Below, piece by piece: positions 1 through 12,307 of a DNA stretch of 64,000 nt. The first letter of the stretch is position 1, and every line of letters begins with the position of its first letter. Source of the DNA: Corylus avellana (Eukaryota; Streptophyta; Magnoliopsida; Fagales; Betulaceae). The notes under the pieces were generated by a model. The model saw only the letters and a program-made list of their open reading frames with translations. It searched no databases and was not told the DNA's origin. The translations under genes were made by a program, and so were the position numbers. The DNA is taken from NCBI RefSeq assembly GCF_901000735.1, contig NC_081544.1, positions 10,913,608 through 10,977,607 on the forward strand, given 5' to 3'.

Positions 1-1928
1 CAGGGATCCTCACTGACTGGCCATGGAAGCCTCTTGGTAGCTTCAAGGTATTCCTCCTCCCATTATCCCTCCATTGGACTATGAAAAGATTCACTTATAC
101 CAATACAAAGAATACTTATCATTCTAATATACACTGATATGTTCATAATATTCAGCAGTTGATCTAGCATCTTTGTTCTTTTAAATTATACATTTTTTTT
201 TTTGACTTTTTCTTTTTTTGGCAACCTGTTGGGAAAAGTACGTGATTTTGGCTCCATGGGTGGTGCATGGCATATACTCATTCATGGCAAAGAGAGAAAG
301 TGATCAGAGAGACCTCCTCGCCTTGCTTCTATTTCCATTCCTTTTGGTGAGAATGCTTCACAATCAGCTATGGATTTCTCTATCCCGTTACCAAACAGCC
401 AAAGGCAATAATAGGATTGTGGACAAAGGAATCGAATTCGAGCAGGTTGATAGAGAAAGGAACTGGTAAGTAAATTTACTAAGTACTATGATTTCTCTCT
501 TTACTGGATGAATGAGTAAATTTCAATTCAAACAAACACTCTCTAGCAATGAGCTATTTCGTGCGGCTTGTACAACTGTTAATGTTTGATAAAAATTTGT
601 TGAAAGAACGAACAATAGAAAATAAAGATAAATTTTAGGTTCAACGGAGTCTTATTGGCCAAAAATGAGTTTTGATATAAATTTCACCGCCGAAAGAAAG
701 AAAAATTACACAAAAAAAAAAAAAAAATCTCAATATATAGCTTAAAACTTCAATGAAAATACTTCATTCATTCATTAAATAAACTACACTTATATCACTT
801 TATTTAGCCACCAACTTATTCAAAACCATTGGGGAGAAAATATCCTCCCGCAGGCCCCACTCATTTTCCTACTTATTTATAACATTGCTCACACTATTTA
901 TTGGGCGACACATGTACAGGATAAAAAGAGATAAGAGAGATTGGGAAAGGGATTCTTCTCCTTCAAAAAAAACTTCCACGCCTTTCTTGGATCTTCTTCC
1001 TCTGTCAGAGAGGGAGAATCAGATCGATCTCTCTCTCTCTATTCTCGCAATCACCATCTCTCTTACGTCTCTTTGTCTCCCAACTCTCCCCCTTAAATCT
1101 CATATACCTCTCTCACCATTCAAATACTGATTTATGGATAAATAAAGACAAATTTTCATTATTTTTTTTATCTTAAAAAAAAAATACTAACTTAAGCATC
1201 GAAGAGTTTTTGGCCTCAACTGAAGACCCTCTGACCTTGTTTTTGTTTTACAAGAACCTCATTACAATATAGAATTCTTCACAACTTAGCTATCAAGAAA
1301 ATCACTAGGTAGCAAATTCTTGGACTAGAAAGTGCACCAACAAAAACAAACTAGCTAAACATAGGACTCTAACAATAGACTAAAAGAAAAACATAATTAA
1401 TCTGAATACACAAGATTTCTCGTTCGCCATAAACTTCATATACAGCATTACACTAAATCTTTTAGGCTTCATATTCTATAAAATATCATCAGTTTGGCTT
1501 GTTGATGATAACAATTCGAATTCTAGTAGACATGAAACTCTTTGTTCAATTGGTGGTTGAGCTAAGCTAACACATCAATTTCTGCATCAAATTTGCTGTC
1601 ACCAATAATGATAATAACAATAACAAATGCTCTCACTTACATGATTTGCTCTTATATTGATTTTTTGGTTAATTTACAGGGATGACCAGATCTTGTTCAA
1701 TGGACTCTTATTATACATAGGCCCTATGATTATTCCTCAGGGTCGTAACCTACCCTTTTGGAGAAGAGATGGTATGGTTATCTCAAGTCTGCTTCATGCG
1801 GGTCCAGTGGAGTTCCTTTACTACTGGTTTCACAGAGCATTGCACCACCATTACCTTTACTCTCGTTACCATTCCCACCACCATTCCTCCATTGCTACTG
1901 AACCAATTACCTGTAAGCTATTTCATTT

Positions 1929-1973
<45 letters not shown>

Positions 1974-4900
1974 AGAAAAAAAAAAATGTATCCATTACTC
2001 TCCATGCATACATAGAAAAATTAAAGAGTAAACTTCACTTTAGACTTCAGAACTACCGCGCGTTTTAAAAAGATTTCTCAAAACTTTAAAAACTCTCAAT
2101 TTGAACTCCTTAACTTTTAATTGCAGTCAATTTAAACCCCTTTCGTTAGTTGTCTCCAAGGGGTAGCTTAATCGGTTGGGGATCACGCCTAATGAAGCAG
2201 AGATCACTCGTTCGAATCTAGCTCCTCCTCTTGTCTGGACATATCACAAAAAAAAAAAAAAAAAAACCCTAAGTTAGTTTTTNNNNNNNNNNNNNNNNNN
2301 NNCGTTCGAATCCCCCCTCCCCCTCTTGTGTGGACATATCAAAAAAAAAAAAAAAAACCTCAGTTAGTTTTTAAATGTTAAAAGTGATACAATGATTATT
2401 ATATTCTTGATTTTTTTATAAAATTTCAAATTTACCCTCAATTTCAAATTAAAAATAAAAAAATTATTATAAAAAATGTGACCTTCATTTTTTCAATTGT
2501 TTTTTTTTTAAAAAAAAAAACAAAAAGAAAATCAAAAGGTAATTTTGTATTTTTTGAAGTTTTAACGGCAAAAATTGGCGAATGAGTAAATTACATTAAA
2601 TTGAAAATTCGAAAGATAAAATTATAAATTTTAAAAATTTAAGAGAAGATTCTCAAAACAAACGGTAGTTTAAGGAGTTATTTTTAAAGTTTTCCCAAAA
2701 TTAAATGAATAGAGTCTCTAACCAACCATGAGAAAGCCAGTGTACGTACGTATAGGCTGATAAAGTTGAATAGGGTAGATGAGTCCTTCAGAAAATTGAA
2801 TGCAGATTCAAATCATTTGACTTATTTAATGATATGACTGAAGGTAGGTATTATTATTATTCTGCTACGTATATATTTGTGTTTAAATTTCATACATTAT
2901 ATGTTGATGCATGAAGAGCAATTTATCCATATGTGCCCTTCGATCTAAACATTACAATTTATCCTAAACATTTTTTGGCATTTATCTCATACGAAAAATC
3001 AGCGGCTCAAGCAGTAGCAGAAAATGAACTATAAGAGAGAACGTTTGCGAGCTAGAAGGATCAGAAACTCAAACCCGAAAATTGGTTTGCTAAAAACGAA
3101 AAGAAAACCATTTTAAGCACCTTAACTGAACTTTTTCAAGTCAACTAAAAATGTTTTGGGTTTGACTAATATTTTATAAGTAAGGAAAATAAAACTAGAC
3201 TTGTTAGTTTTGTAATTTTGATGCACCAGATTGACGATTAGAAAATTATTGATGGCAGCCGTCATCCATCCGTTTGCCGAACACTTGGTGTATTTCGTGC
3301 TCTTCGCAATACCCATTTTGACAACAGCGCTCACCGGAAGTGCCTCTATTGCTTCCTTGTTCGGCTACATCACATATATTGATTTTATGAACAATTTGGG
3401 TCACTGCAATTACGAGCTTATTCCAAAGTGGCTCTTCTCCATCTTTCCCCAGCTCAAGTACCTCATTTACACCCCCTCGTAAGTTTTTTTTTTTTTCCTT
3501 TAATATTTATAATTTCTAGCATTATATATATGTTTTTGTTTAGTAAAACATAAACATAAAAATATAGAATTATATGTGTGTATCTTTCTTCTAGAATTCA
3601 TAAATAAGGATATTTGGTAAGTGTTCTACAATGTATAGTGATGCCTTTCACGTACAGATTTGAAAGAACTCAACATTGGTGTTTTATTACAAGAACAAAA
3701 CACATATGCCCACAACCTAAATGCTCTTTGATGATGGAGAATAAAAGAAAAAATTGAAAGAGATTTAGAATTTTTGATTCTGAAATGATTGAATGAATAA
3801 TCTATAGTTTTAACTTCCAGTTCCATCCCATGAGTATTTATAACCAACCAAGAGACACAATTCTTGGTTATGAAATTCCGAGAAATACAACACTTAATTT
3901 TATATAAACCAACTCTATTGTGGGTATATTAAGGTCTAATTACTAACAGCTTTTCTTGCCAATAAATTTCATGCTTAAGACGTTGGATTAAATATTAAAA
4001 CTAAAGAAGCTAGAGGAAGAGAGATGTAGGTAATATAATAAATTACATTTTTTTTTTGAGTAATATATATTTATTTTTTTGTATATTTAAAAAGTCAGTA
4101 CTCACTTATATTTATTTATGTTTAAATTAAGGATGAAAGTTTACATCTTGTTTTTTAAAGATATTTTATTAATTAAAATCTCTTTTAAAAGTTGAATTTT
4201 CTTCGAGACCAATAATATAAAATGAAAGGGATTATATTATATAATAGAGTATGCTCTTAAAATTAGCATTGAACTTGTGATTAATCATTATTGGATATTG
4301 ATCAAATAGAGACACAAAAGTAACACAAGAGATACTTCTAGAATTACCCATATAATAAATACTGACAATAGGTCTGGCCAAGCCATGTGTCAGCAAAACC
4401 ACTACCATATACCTTTTTTTTTTTTTTTTTTTTTTTAAATTCATTTTTTTTTTCTTTTCTGTGCTAGCTGTTTTTCTTTTTTAATTAAGGGTAGTGTTGT
4501 ATTTTTATTGTTTTTGTAAAGGTAATATGCAAGTTTTTACTTGTTTACAGTCTGATTTAATTATACACTCTAACAGTAGAAGATAACATTACAAACTTTT
4601 AAAATATTGACACTTTTTAAAATTTAAAAGAGAAATGATTTGTATTAATATTTTTTTAATCTCATCTTACGAATGAACTCCTCAAATCTAATAGTTGATA
4701 TATTGAATTTATAAAAAAATATGATCAAGTTATTGAAACCAATCATTACTTTTTTCTAAATATAGGTTACAATGTAGGTAATTTACTATAATTATTGTTG
4801 TTTGTTTTTGTTATTTTGGCCACAGATATCACTCTCTGCATCACACACAACTTCGAACAAATTATGCCCTTTTCATGCCACTGTATGACTACATCTATGG

Positions 4901-6306
4901 CACCATGGACAAATCAAGCGACCAACTCTATGAAAGCTCATTGAAAAGGGAAGCAGAGTCACCAGATGTGGTGCACCTGACGCATTTAACCACGCCAGAT
5001 TCCATCTACCATCTGCGTCTTGGCTTTGCCTCCTTGGCCTCCAAGCCTCACGCATCCAAATGGTACCTCTGCCTCATATGTCCCGTCACCTTCTTCTCCA
5101 TGATGATAACCTGGTTCTATGGCCGTACTTTTGTCGTTGAGAGGCTCTGCTTTAATAAGCTCAGATTGCAGACCTGGGCCATACCAAAGTACAGCATTCA
5201 AGTAAGGATAGACGGTTTTTTTTTTTTTACTCCGGAATTAATATGCAATTTGACAAGCCTTTCAAAAATTCTTAATGTAGTTAAAAAAAAAAAAAAAAAA
5301 AAAAAAAATTCTTAATGTAATCTCTTGAACTTTTAATGTAATTCAATTGACTCATCTCCATTAGATTTTAAAAGTTAAAAATGATAAAATAACATTTATA
5401 TCCTTAAATTTTTTTATAAAATTTGAAATTAAATTTTTTTAACAAAATAAAAATCGAAAGGTAATTTGGTCTTTTTTGACATTTTCGTTAGAATTTAATA
5501 GCTAAAACTAACGGAGGGGGTAAGAGCAGTCCTAATGGAAGAGTCAAATGTTACATTTATCTAAAATGACTATTCAAATGTTTAAAAAACCCTCTACATT
5601 AGATTAGCAAAAAAAAAATATATATATATATATAAAATAAATATTTGATTGGAAGAGCTAAAAAAAGAAACTAAATATAACAGCACTTCTCAATGAAGCC
5701 ATTTTATTTTTTATTGTTTCTCTCACATGTTTTTTTTTTTTCCCAAATCTGTTCCTACTTTTTCTCTCGCATGTTCTCTTTTTCTCAAAACTTTTCATAT
5801 TTTTCCTCTCACATGTTCTTTTTTTCTCAAAACTTTTCTCACTTTTAATAATATTTAAATGATATAGATAAAATATAGCTAATCGGATCTATGAGACATT
5901 TAAAAATTCATTAGCTAAACTAGATAAAGTATATTTTGAGAAGCCATTTTGCATAAAAATTTGGCCCCTCCATTGAGAATGCTCTAAATTGATTGAAATT
6001 AAAAGTTCATGGATGTAAATTGATAGTTTTTGAATTTTGTGAGGTTTTCTCTAAACACTTGGTAGTTGAAAGGTTTAAAGTGAAATTTCTCTTATTTATT
6101 TATTTTCTGATTTAATGTTACCTGGCTACTCTGTCATTTGATTTATTTCTTTTGTTTTTGTTTCTGTGTTGTAGTATTCTTTGCAATGGAAAATTGAGTC
6201 TATCAATGGCTTGATTGAGGAAGCCATACTTGAAGCAGAGAAAAGAGGCGCTAAAGTGCTGAGCCTTGGTCTCTTAAATCAGGCAAGTTTCAGGCTCTGA
6301 ATTTTT

Positions 6307-6337
<31 letters not shown>

Positions 6338-6917
6338 CAGGCTCTGATTGTTTTAGGGTGAAATGATTTCTTAAAAATAATTATTTTTTTCTTTTTACGG
6401 AAAATAATAGTTAATCAAAAATATTTTCAGTTTTACCGAAAGTTTTTTTTTTTTTAAAAAAACTTTTATGTACAATAGTTTCATTTAAAATTGTAACTAT
6501 TTTTTGAATTTCTCATTTCAAAATTGTGAGAGTGCCTTGGGACTATCATCGACTAACTACGACCACCACCCAGACCTCAAATTTTTTTAGGTTAATTTCT
6601 TAAAAAAATATTTTATATTAATATTTTTATGTTATGAATAAAAGTTAATTTTATAGGTTAATATGATTGAATGAAAGTATAAAAAATATCTTGGAAAAAT
6701 ACATCTCTCAAATTATCATAATTGATAATGCCTTGTACTATTATCAATTGTCAATGTTCCAAATGAAACTAACCACCCAAGTAAATAAAAACAAAAAAAT
6801 ACTAAAATTCTAGAAAAAAACCTAAAACTAACCAAAAAAAAAAAAAAAATCCAAAGGGTGGCAAATTTAAAATTAAAAAAGAAAATCCTTTTTATAATTT
6901 TTGTTATAAAAATTGAA

Positions 6918-6949
<32 letters not shown>

Positions 6950-9900
6950 ATAACTTTTTTAAATAAAAATTAACAATTTTTATTTTAAGAAATTAAATTT
7001 TTTGTTTTCTAAAACAAAATTTTAAAAAAAATGTTTTTTTTTTTGAAAAAAAAAAAAAAAAAACTCTTTTAAAAAATATATATTTTTTAAAAAAGCGTTA
7101 TTTTTAAATTAAAATTTTCGTTTTAAAAGAAATTAACTTTTTTGTTTTTAGTCTTTTTTTTAATTGATAGGGATATTTTTGTCTTATTGAGAAATATATA
7201 AAGACATTTTTATCTTTTTGCTAGTCTTGAGAGACATTGACAATATTTTGGTAGGTTGTAGAGAATATTGTCAATTAAGTGGTAATTTGAGAAGGGTATA
7301 TAGATTTTACCAAAATATCTTTGATTTTACGTACATGCTAAACACTAGAAAATGTTTTTAACTGAAAGTGTTTTCTTGAAAAATAATTTCTAACAAAAAA
7401 ATATTTTACATCAAAATAAATGGGGCATAGTTCTTTCAGGTTCAATGCATGCGCATGCAATAGAAACTTTAATGGCCTTCATATAACCTCAGGGTGATAT
7501 GTTTTTCTTTTATGCTCTGTTTGTTTCGATATATGTTCGAAAATGTTTATAGAGAAATCATTTTTCAATATTGGAAAACACTCTTTTTACCCATTTTCCA
7601 TCTTTTTTTGGAGCATGGGTCTATATGTCAGAGAGACTCTCCTCCCCAAGCAGTGGGCCCTTTGTGTAGCCAAGGCTCTCTACTTGGATAGGGGAGTTTC
7701 TTTCGCTGTTATAACTCTTGCCCCCTTGTTTTTTAGGCAGGAAATAAAAAGAAATTCGGAATCCATGTCGTGACCCATGACATATTTTTTCTTCAATTTT
7801 TTGCTTTATGAAAATACTTTATTTCATGGTATATCTCATGTAAACTTTGCTGGTTTCATTTGATGCAGGGAGAGGAGCTTAATAGATATGGTGAACTTTA
7901 TGTAGAGAGACACCCTAAGCTAAATATCAAGGTGGTGGATGGGAGTAGCCTCGCAGTTGCTGTTGTGCTAAACAGAATTCCCAAAGGAACAACCCAAGTG
8001 GTCATCAGAGGCAGACTCACCAAGGTTGCATATGCCCTGGCCTTTACCTTATGCCAAAGGGGTATCCAGGTTCGTTTATTTTGAAATCGTGTGCAAGGGA
8101 CGTTTAAAATACGTGTCAATATTGACTTCTTATATACTATTAGATGCACCAACTTTAAATCATAATTAGAAATAGATAGTTGATCTCAATTTTGAAAGCT
8201 AAGAAGTTGAGCTAAGAAAAACTAATTCATAACATGGATCTAATTCTGCTTTACGTTTTTAAATGAGTTCAGGTAGTTACATTACGTGAAGATGAGTATG
8301 TGAAGCTTAGAAGATCGTTCAACTCCAACTCCAACTCCAAAACTAATTTGCTCTTTTCAAGAAGTACTTATGCTCAAAAGGTAAATCTACGAAAGCTTAA
8401 GTTGATAAGAATAAGTGAGGTTCAACACGTACAATTTTAATTAATTGAAATATGAGGTAAATGACGGAGTCATAGTTTAAATTCATGACCTCTTGTTTTG
8501 ATACTATTTTAAATCACCACTTATCCAGAGTTCAAAGTCATGATCTCTGACTCTGATACCACGTTAAATCACCACTTATACAGAGTTCAAACTCATGATC
8601 TCTGGTTATGATACTATGTTAAATCATCACTTATCCTAAAAAGATAGGTAGATAGAAAAAAAGATAAATTTAATTATAATGACCTAAGGAAAAACGCTAG
8701 CCGCATCTACACTATCACCCCAAAATGACTAATCAACTTAGAGCTTCATTAAAATTTCTTATAAAATCTAATTTCACCTAGTAACTTGACAATGTAGAAC
8801 TTAGCACTCATAACTATCTCTTATAAACCATCCACTTTATAAGGGTTACTCATCTTTTTCCAATATGGAACTAGGGTGTTACATTAATTATTTAATTAAT
8901 ACTTTAACACTCCTCCTTACATGTGGGCTTGAAAAGTAAATTGACGGAATCAATGTCTGATAGAAAACAAAAAGGGTAAATTTAATTATTACGACCTAGG
9001 AAAAAGCGTTACCCACATTTGCACTATCACGCCAAAAGGACTAGTCAACTTGGAGCTTCTTTAGAATTTCTTATAAAACCCAGTTTTACCTAGTAACTAG
9101 GCAATATAAAATTTAGCACTCATGACTCTCTTATAAACTACCCACTCTATGTGAGTTACTCATCTCTTCCCATTATAGGACTGTGGTGTTACATTAACCA
9201 TTTAATTAATATTTTAATGCTCCTGTAAATTGACGGAATCAAGGTTTGAACTCAAGATCTTTAGCTTTTATACTAAGTTAAATCACCACTTATTCCAAAA
9301 GCTTATATTGATAAGAATGAATGAATTTAATCATTTAATCAATATTTTAACATTTCCATATTATAAGAAACTTAACAAAAGCCATTTTACAACCTTTAAA
9401 GCAGTAAAATTATTATGATTTTTGTAGATTTGGTTAGTGGGAGATGGACTGGATGAGGAAGAACAGTTGAAGGCGCAGAAAGGAACACAATTTATTCCCT
9501 TTTCACAATTCCCACCAAAGAAATTGCGCAAGGATTGTTGCTACCACAGCACACCAGCAATGGTGACTCCAAGGCATATTGAGAATCTGCACTCTTGTGA
9601 GGTTAGTAGAGAATCCACGAGAATATTGAAGATTATATATATTGGAAAACATCATTTTCTTTGTGCTTTATAATTAAATCTTTAATTAGTTGCCTTGATT
9701 CACAGTAAATCTCATACATGTAATTGTAAATTTAAGCAAAACACAAAGCCTTTGTTATTAGGGTGCCATTCTTCTTGCTGGCCTTATATAGACGGGATTT
9801 TTGTTTGATTGGATGCCTAGGTAAGGCAAGCATCTCCAATAGGTTATTTATTTGGCTGAATGGGCTTTCGATCACTTTGAGGGTTTTCTTTAGCGTTCAC

Positions 9901-10704
9901 CTTCTTTATTGGGCTTAGTGGATCCTTACCTTAGTGGTTTATTTTTCTTTAGTCGATTCCCTTGGTCAGGGGCAGGAGCCGAACTAAACATTTTGTTTGG
10001 GGGGAGGGCAAAATTTTAAAAAACAATTCTTATGGGGGTAAAAGTTAATTTTTAAAAATATATTTAAAAGATTAAAAAAAAAAAAAAAAAAATTTGGTGA
10101 CCACCCTGTGGCTTTGGTGCCTGCCCCCGAAGCCAAGGGGTGGTTCCACACTTGGTCAATGGTCTATCCTCCCTTAAGAATGTAGACTAATCGCGGGGAT
10201 TTGTTGCCTTGCCTGAGTTTTTCTTTGGTGACATGTGCCTTAACCCGAATTTCAATAGATGAGCGTGCTTTTGGGCTGGGTTTGGAGCCTTCTTGGTGGC
10301 CCTGAAGTGGCGGAGCTTGGGCCGCTTACATTTTCGACCCTACCATTTCATATATACATATATATACTTTAGCATTTGCACATTGACATTGAACTTTTTC
10401 TTCTTTTTTTTCCTTTAATTTTTATATCCTTAACTTTGATTTAGGTTAAACCTCCTTTCAATTGCAATGCAGGCACACATTTTGTATCTGTTTTCCTTTG
10501 GCTTACAACAGATAGTAATTTAATTAATTTTGTGAACAGAATTGGTTGCCAAGAAGAGTGATGAGTGCATGGCGTGTAGCTGGGATTGTGCATGCCCTAG
10601 AAGGATGTGATGAACAAGAGTGTGGTTACACATTGTCCAACATTGACAAAGTTTGGCAAGCAAGTCTCCGACATGGATTTCAACCTTTGATGTTCCCAAA
10701 CTAA
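1..10704 (+). CDS. CER1: CER1-like very-long-chain aldehyde decarbonylase (5' end cut by window)
   Basis: In the known family this ER membrane enzyme, working with CER3, turns very-long-chain acyl precursors into cuticular wax alkanes. Exons read from splice sites and family order: 1-47, 239-465, 1680-1912, 3259-3478, 4826-5201, 6175-6282, 7869-8069, 8273-8380, 9428-9601, 10540-10704. They join in frame to 618 codons plus TAA; Arabidopsis CER1 has about 625, so only about seven N-terminal residues are missing. The N-terminal fatty acid hydroxylase part carries the His clusters HRALHHH and YHSHHH (exon 3) and YHSLHHTQ (exon 5). The C-terminal WAX2 part begins near exon 6 (VLSLGLLNQGEEL) and ends in GFQPLMFPN. 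Intron 6 starts with GC rather than GT. No stop or frameshift interrupts the exons. The introns are swollen by transposons. A CER1 paralogue is the only realistic alternative. Confidence 0.93.
1931..1964. repeat. (AT)n microsatellite in CER1 intron 3
   Basis: An uninterrupted alternating TA run followed by a short TG run, just downstream of the exon 3 donor site. Confidence 0.8.
2153..2282 (+). mobile_element. tRNA-derived SINE
   Basis: A box A-like stretch (TAGCTTAATCGG, 2164-2175) and a box B-like stretch (GTTCGAATCT) are followed by a short C/T-rich tail, GGACATATC and a poly(A) tract. This is the plan of a plant tRNA-derived SINE. Imperfect repeats containing GTTAGTT flank it and may be the target duplication. 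Members of the same family occur at 20384-20494, 25610-25720 and 30538-30670 on the minus strand. Confidence 0.6.
2283..2302. other. 20-N assembly gap flanked by repeated SINE tail
   Basis: Twenty Ns. The box B, CT-rich tail, poly(A) and GTTAGTTTTT flank seen before the gap recur immediately after it (2303-2373), so the gap sits in a duplicated SINE 3' half. Confidence 0.95.
5524..5984. mobile_element. Tourist/PIF-Harbinger-type MITE in CER1 intron 5
   Basis: A 461-bp non-coding element bounded by TAA on both sides (5521-5523 and 5985-5987). Its imperfect terminal inverted repeats start GAGCAGTCCTAATGG and, on the other strand, GAGCATTCTCAATGG. A TAA target duplication and GAGCA-type ends are characteristic of Tourist elements. 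Confidence 0.7.
6693..7311. mobile_element. MULE-type MITE in CER1 intron 6
   Basis: A 619-bp element flanked by the 10-bp direct repeat AAAATATCTT (6683-6692 and 7312-7321). Its ends are GGAAAAATAC and, inverted, GGTAAAATCT. Subterminal arms contain CAATTGACAATG-like motifs shared with 18575-19236 and 43234-43682, so these are one family. The middle is A/T-rich and non-coding. Confidence 0.65.
8384..9370. mobile_element. LTR/TRIM-like fragments, tandemly duplicated, in CER1 intron 8
   Basis: Two diverged copies of a roughly 300-bp block lie head to tail (about 8640-8940 and 8960-9240). Nearby CTCTGATACCAC reads on the minus strand as a tRNA-Met primer-binding-site-like GTGGTATCAGAG. A shorter repeat containing TTAAATCACCACTTAT recurs several times. 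Non-coding; element ends were not resolved. Confidence 0.45.
9962..10160. mobile_element. Degenerate hAT-like MITE in CER1 intron 9
   Basis: It starts like a hAT terminus (CAGGGGCAGGAGCC), is followed by a G-rich then A-rich stretch, and ends in a CCAAGGGGTGGTTCC segment that partly mirrors the start. 33963-34128 looks similar. The target duplication was not found. Confidence 0.35.
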
Positions 10705-10716
10705 TCAAAACACTAC

Positions 10717-10722
10717 AATAAA
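10717..10722 (+). terminator. Candidate polyadenylation signal of the CER1-like gene
   Basis: AATAAA lies 13 bases after the TAA stop at 10702-10704. It is close to the stop, so a further downstream signal could be the one used. Confidence 0.35.
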
Positions 10723-11458
10723 CATTAATCCACAGTGCTTGTAATGTTATATCTAAATAGAGTAGTTCTATGTAATGTAACTGGGATAACGTGACCATGA
10801 AAATCAGTTATTGTTTCTGTTTTTTTAAGTGCTAATCTAAAGGTTGGATTTTAATATCATGTCATCCAATTATATAGCAATTATAATAAAATCCCATTTA
10901 AATAATCAAGCTTGCTATAAAATATATAGAAATGCCGCTGCTTGTATTGTTTTATCTAATAAATTAATGGGGGTGTTTGGTAAATGATTGTGTGGTAGAT
11001 TTTTAGTTTCAATAGTAATTAAAAGTTATTGATGTGATATAAGGTAAATAGAAGTTTTTGAATTTTTTGTATAGAAAAGTAAAAAAGTTTTGTTTTGTAG
11101 TGAGTTTTTTGTTTGAATAGTAATAAAAAATAATATGTGTATATAAAAAATTAGAATGTTGAGAAGTTGAAATTTTTTTTAAAAAATATATACTAAAAAA
11201 ATTGAAATAAATAAAATAAAATAATAAAGTCAAGATATGTTTTGGTGAAAATAGACGAAGCATAGTGAGACTCGTAAGCATTTGAGCACAGCAAAGAGCT
11301 TGGATGGTGCTTTCTCTTTCATACTTGAGGTGGTGATGGTGTGTTGCAGTGGACAATTTGCCTAAAAATTTATTGAGCAACTAAAGAAATTGATTTTGTA
11401 GTTTTAAGGAAATATCAATACAATTGATAATTTGGGAAACATTTACAATTGGGTGGTA
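10723..11458. other. Intergenic, no gene seen
   Basis: CER1 3' flank followed by AT-rich sequence. A segment starting near 10970 (GGGGGTGTTTGGTAAATG) resembles the end of a plant MITE, but no matching inverted end was found. Confidence 0.5.
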
Positions 11459-11467
11459 GTTTAAATG

Positions 11468-12298
11468 GTATTCGGCTTAGGTGTTGTAGTTAAAAACTAC
11501 TGCACCATGTTGTAAAATCTTTCAACGGCTGGGATTAAACAGAAAAAAAAAAAAAACAAAAAAACAAAAAACAAAAAACAAAGGCAAAAAAAAAAAACAA
11601 AAATACAAAAAACAAAAAACAAAGGCTGCAATTTCATGGAACCCGTTCCGTTTCTCTCACGCTTCTTTCTCCTTCTTCTTCCTTTCTCTCTCTTAACCCA
11701 TTCTTCTTCTTCTTCCTTTCTCTTCTTGTCTTTGTTTAATCTGAAAATTAATCAAGACAATTTCTAACCAAACTAAATATTTTCACGGAATTTCTCTAAC
11801 CTTCTTCTCCCTCTTCTCCTCAAAACCCATCTTTATCTCTTAAACCTCTTCCTTTCTCTCTCTCTACCCACCTGGGTTGGTGTTCTTGCAATTCATGATG
11901 AAGAACATGTTCAATGCGGAGAAGACTGGACCTCAAAACTGGGTTCAATTTAAGAACCCAAATCTTCAAGAACACCCACAACAAAAATAAAATCAAGCCA
12001 CAAACTTTTCAAGAAAACCAACACCTTTCTTCCTCCCAAACCAAAAGAAAATAACCAATTAAACTCTCCTATTTATCGTCCTAGGCATAAAAAATAACCA
12101 AAATAAAAACAAGAAAGCGAAAGGAAGAAAAATGAGTTTAGAGAGAGAAATGAAGGAGAAGAAGCGTGAGAGAAGGGAACGGATTCTGTGAAATCACAGC
12201 CTTTGTTTTTTTTTTTTTTTTTTCTGTTTAATCTTAGCCGTTGGGAGATTTAACAACATCGTGCAGTAATTTTTAACTACCACACCTAAGCCGGATCC
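11468..12298. mobile_element. Long-TIR MULE-type element
   Basis: An 831-bp element flanked by GTTTAAATG on both sides (11459-11467 and 12299-12307). Its terminal inverted repeats run about 190 bp each and share GGCTTAGGTG, AACGGCT, an A-tract with AACAAAGGCTG, and TCTCTCACGCTTCTT. There is no transposase ORF, so it is non-autonomous. Confidence 0.75.
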
Positions 12299-12307
12299 GT
12301 TTAAATG

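Larger units (their letters stand above)
2026..2696. mobile_element. MULE-type MITE in CER1 intron 3, carrying a SINE
   Basis: A non-coding element flanked by the 9-bp direct repeat AAAATTAAA (2017-2025 and 2697-2705). Its ends are imperfect inverted repeats starting GAGTAAACTT and GGGAAAACTT. A 9-bp target duplication is typical of Mutator-like elements. A SINE and a 20-N gap lie inside it. Related sequence occurs at about 5230-6100 in intron 5. Confidence 0.6.

Noticed and set aside
885..1130. 81-residue ORF in CER1 intron 2
   Set aside because: Lies in an intron, Ser/Leu-rich low complexity, no coding signal.
2153..2282. Possible functional tRNA gene
   Set aside because: Box A- and B-like motifs are present, but no cloverleaf forms and a poly(A) tail follows; a SINE explains it.
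7494..7773. ORFs in CER1 intron 6
   Set aside because: They overlap no family-conserved segment, and exon 6 to exon 7 continuity excludes them.
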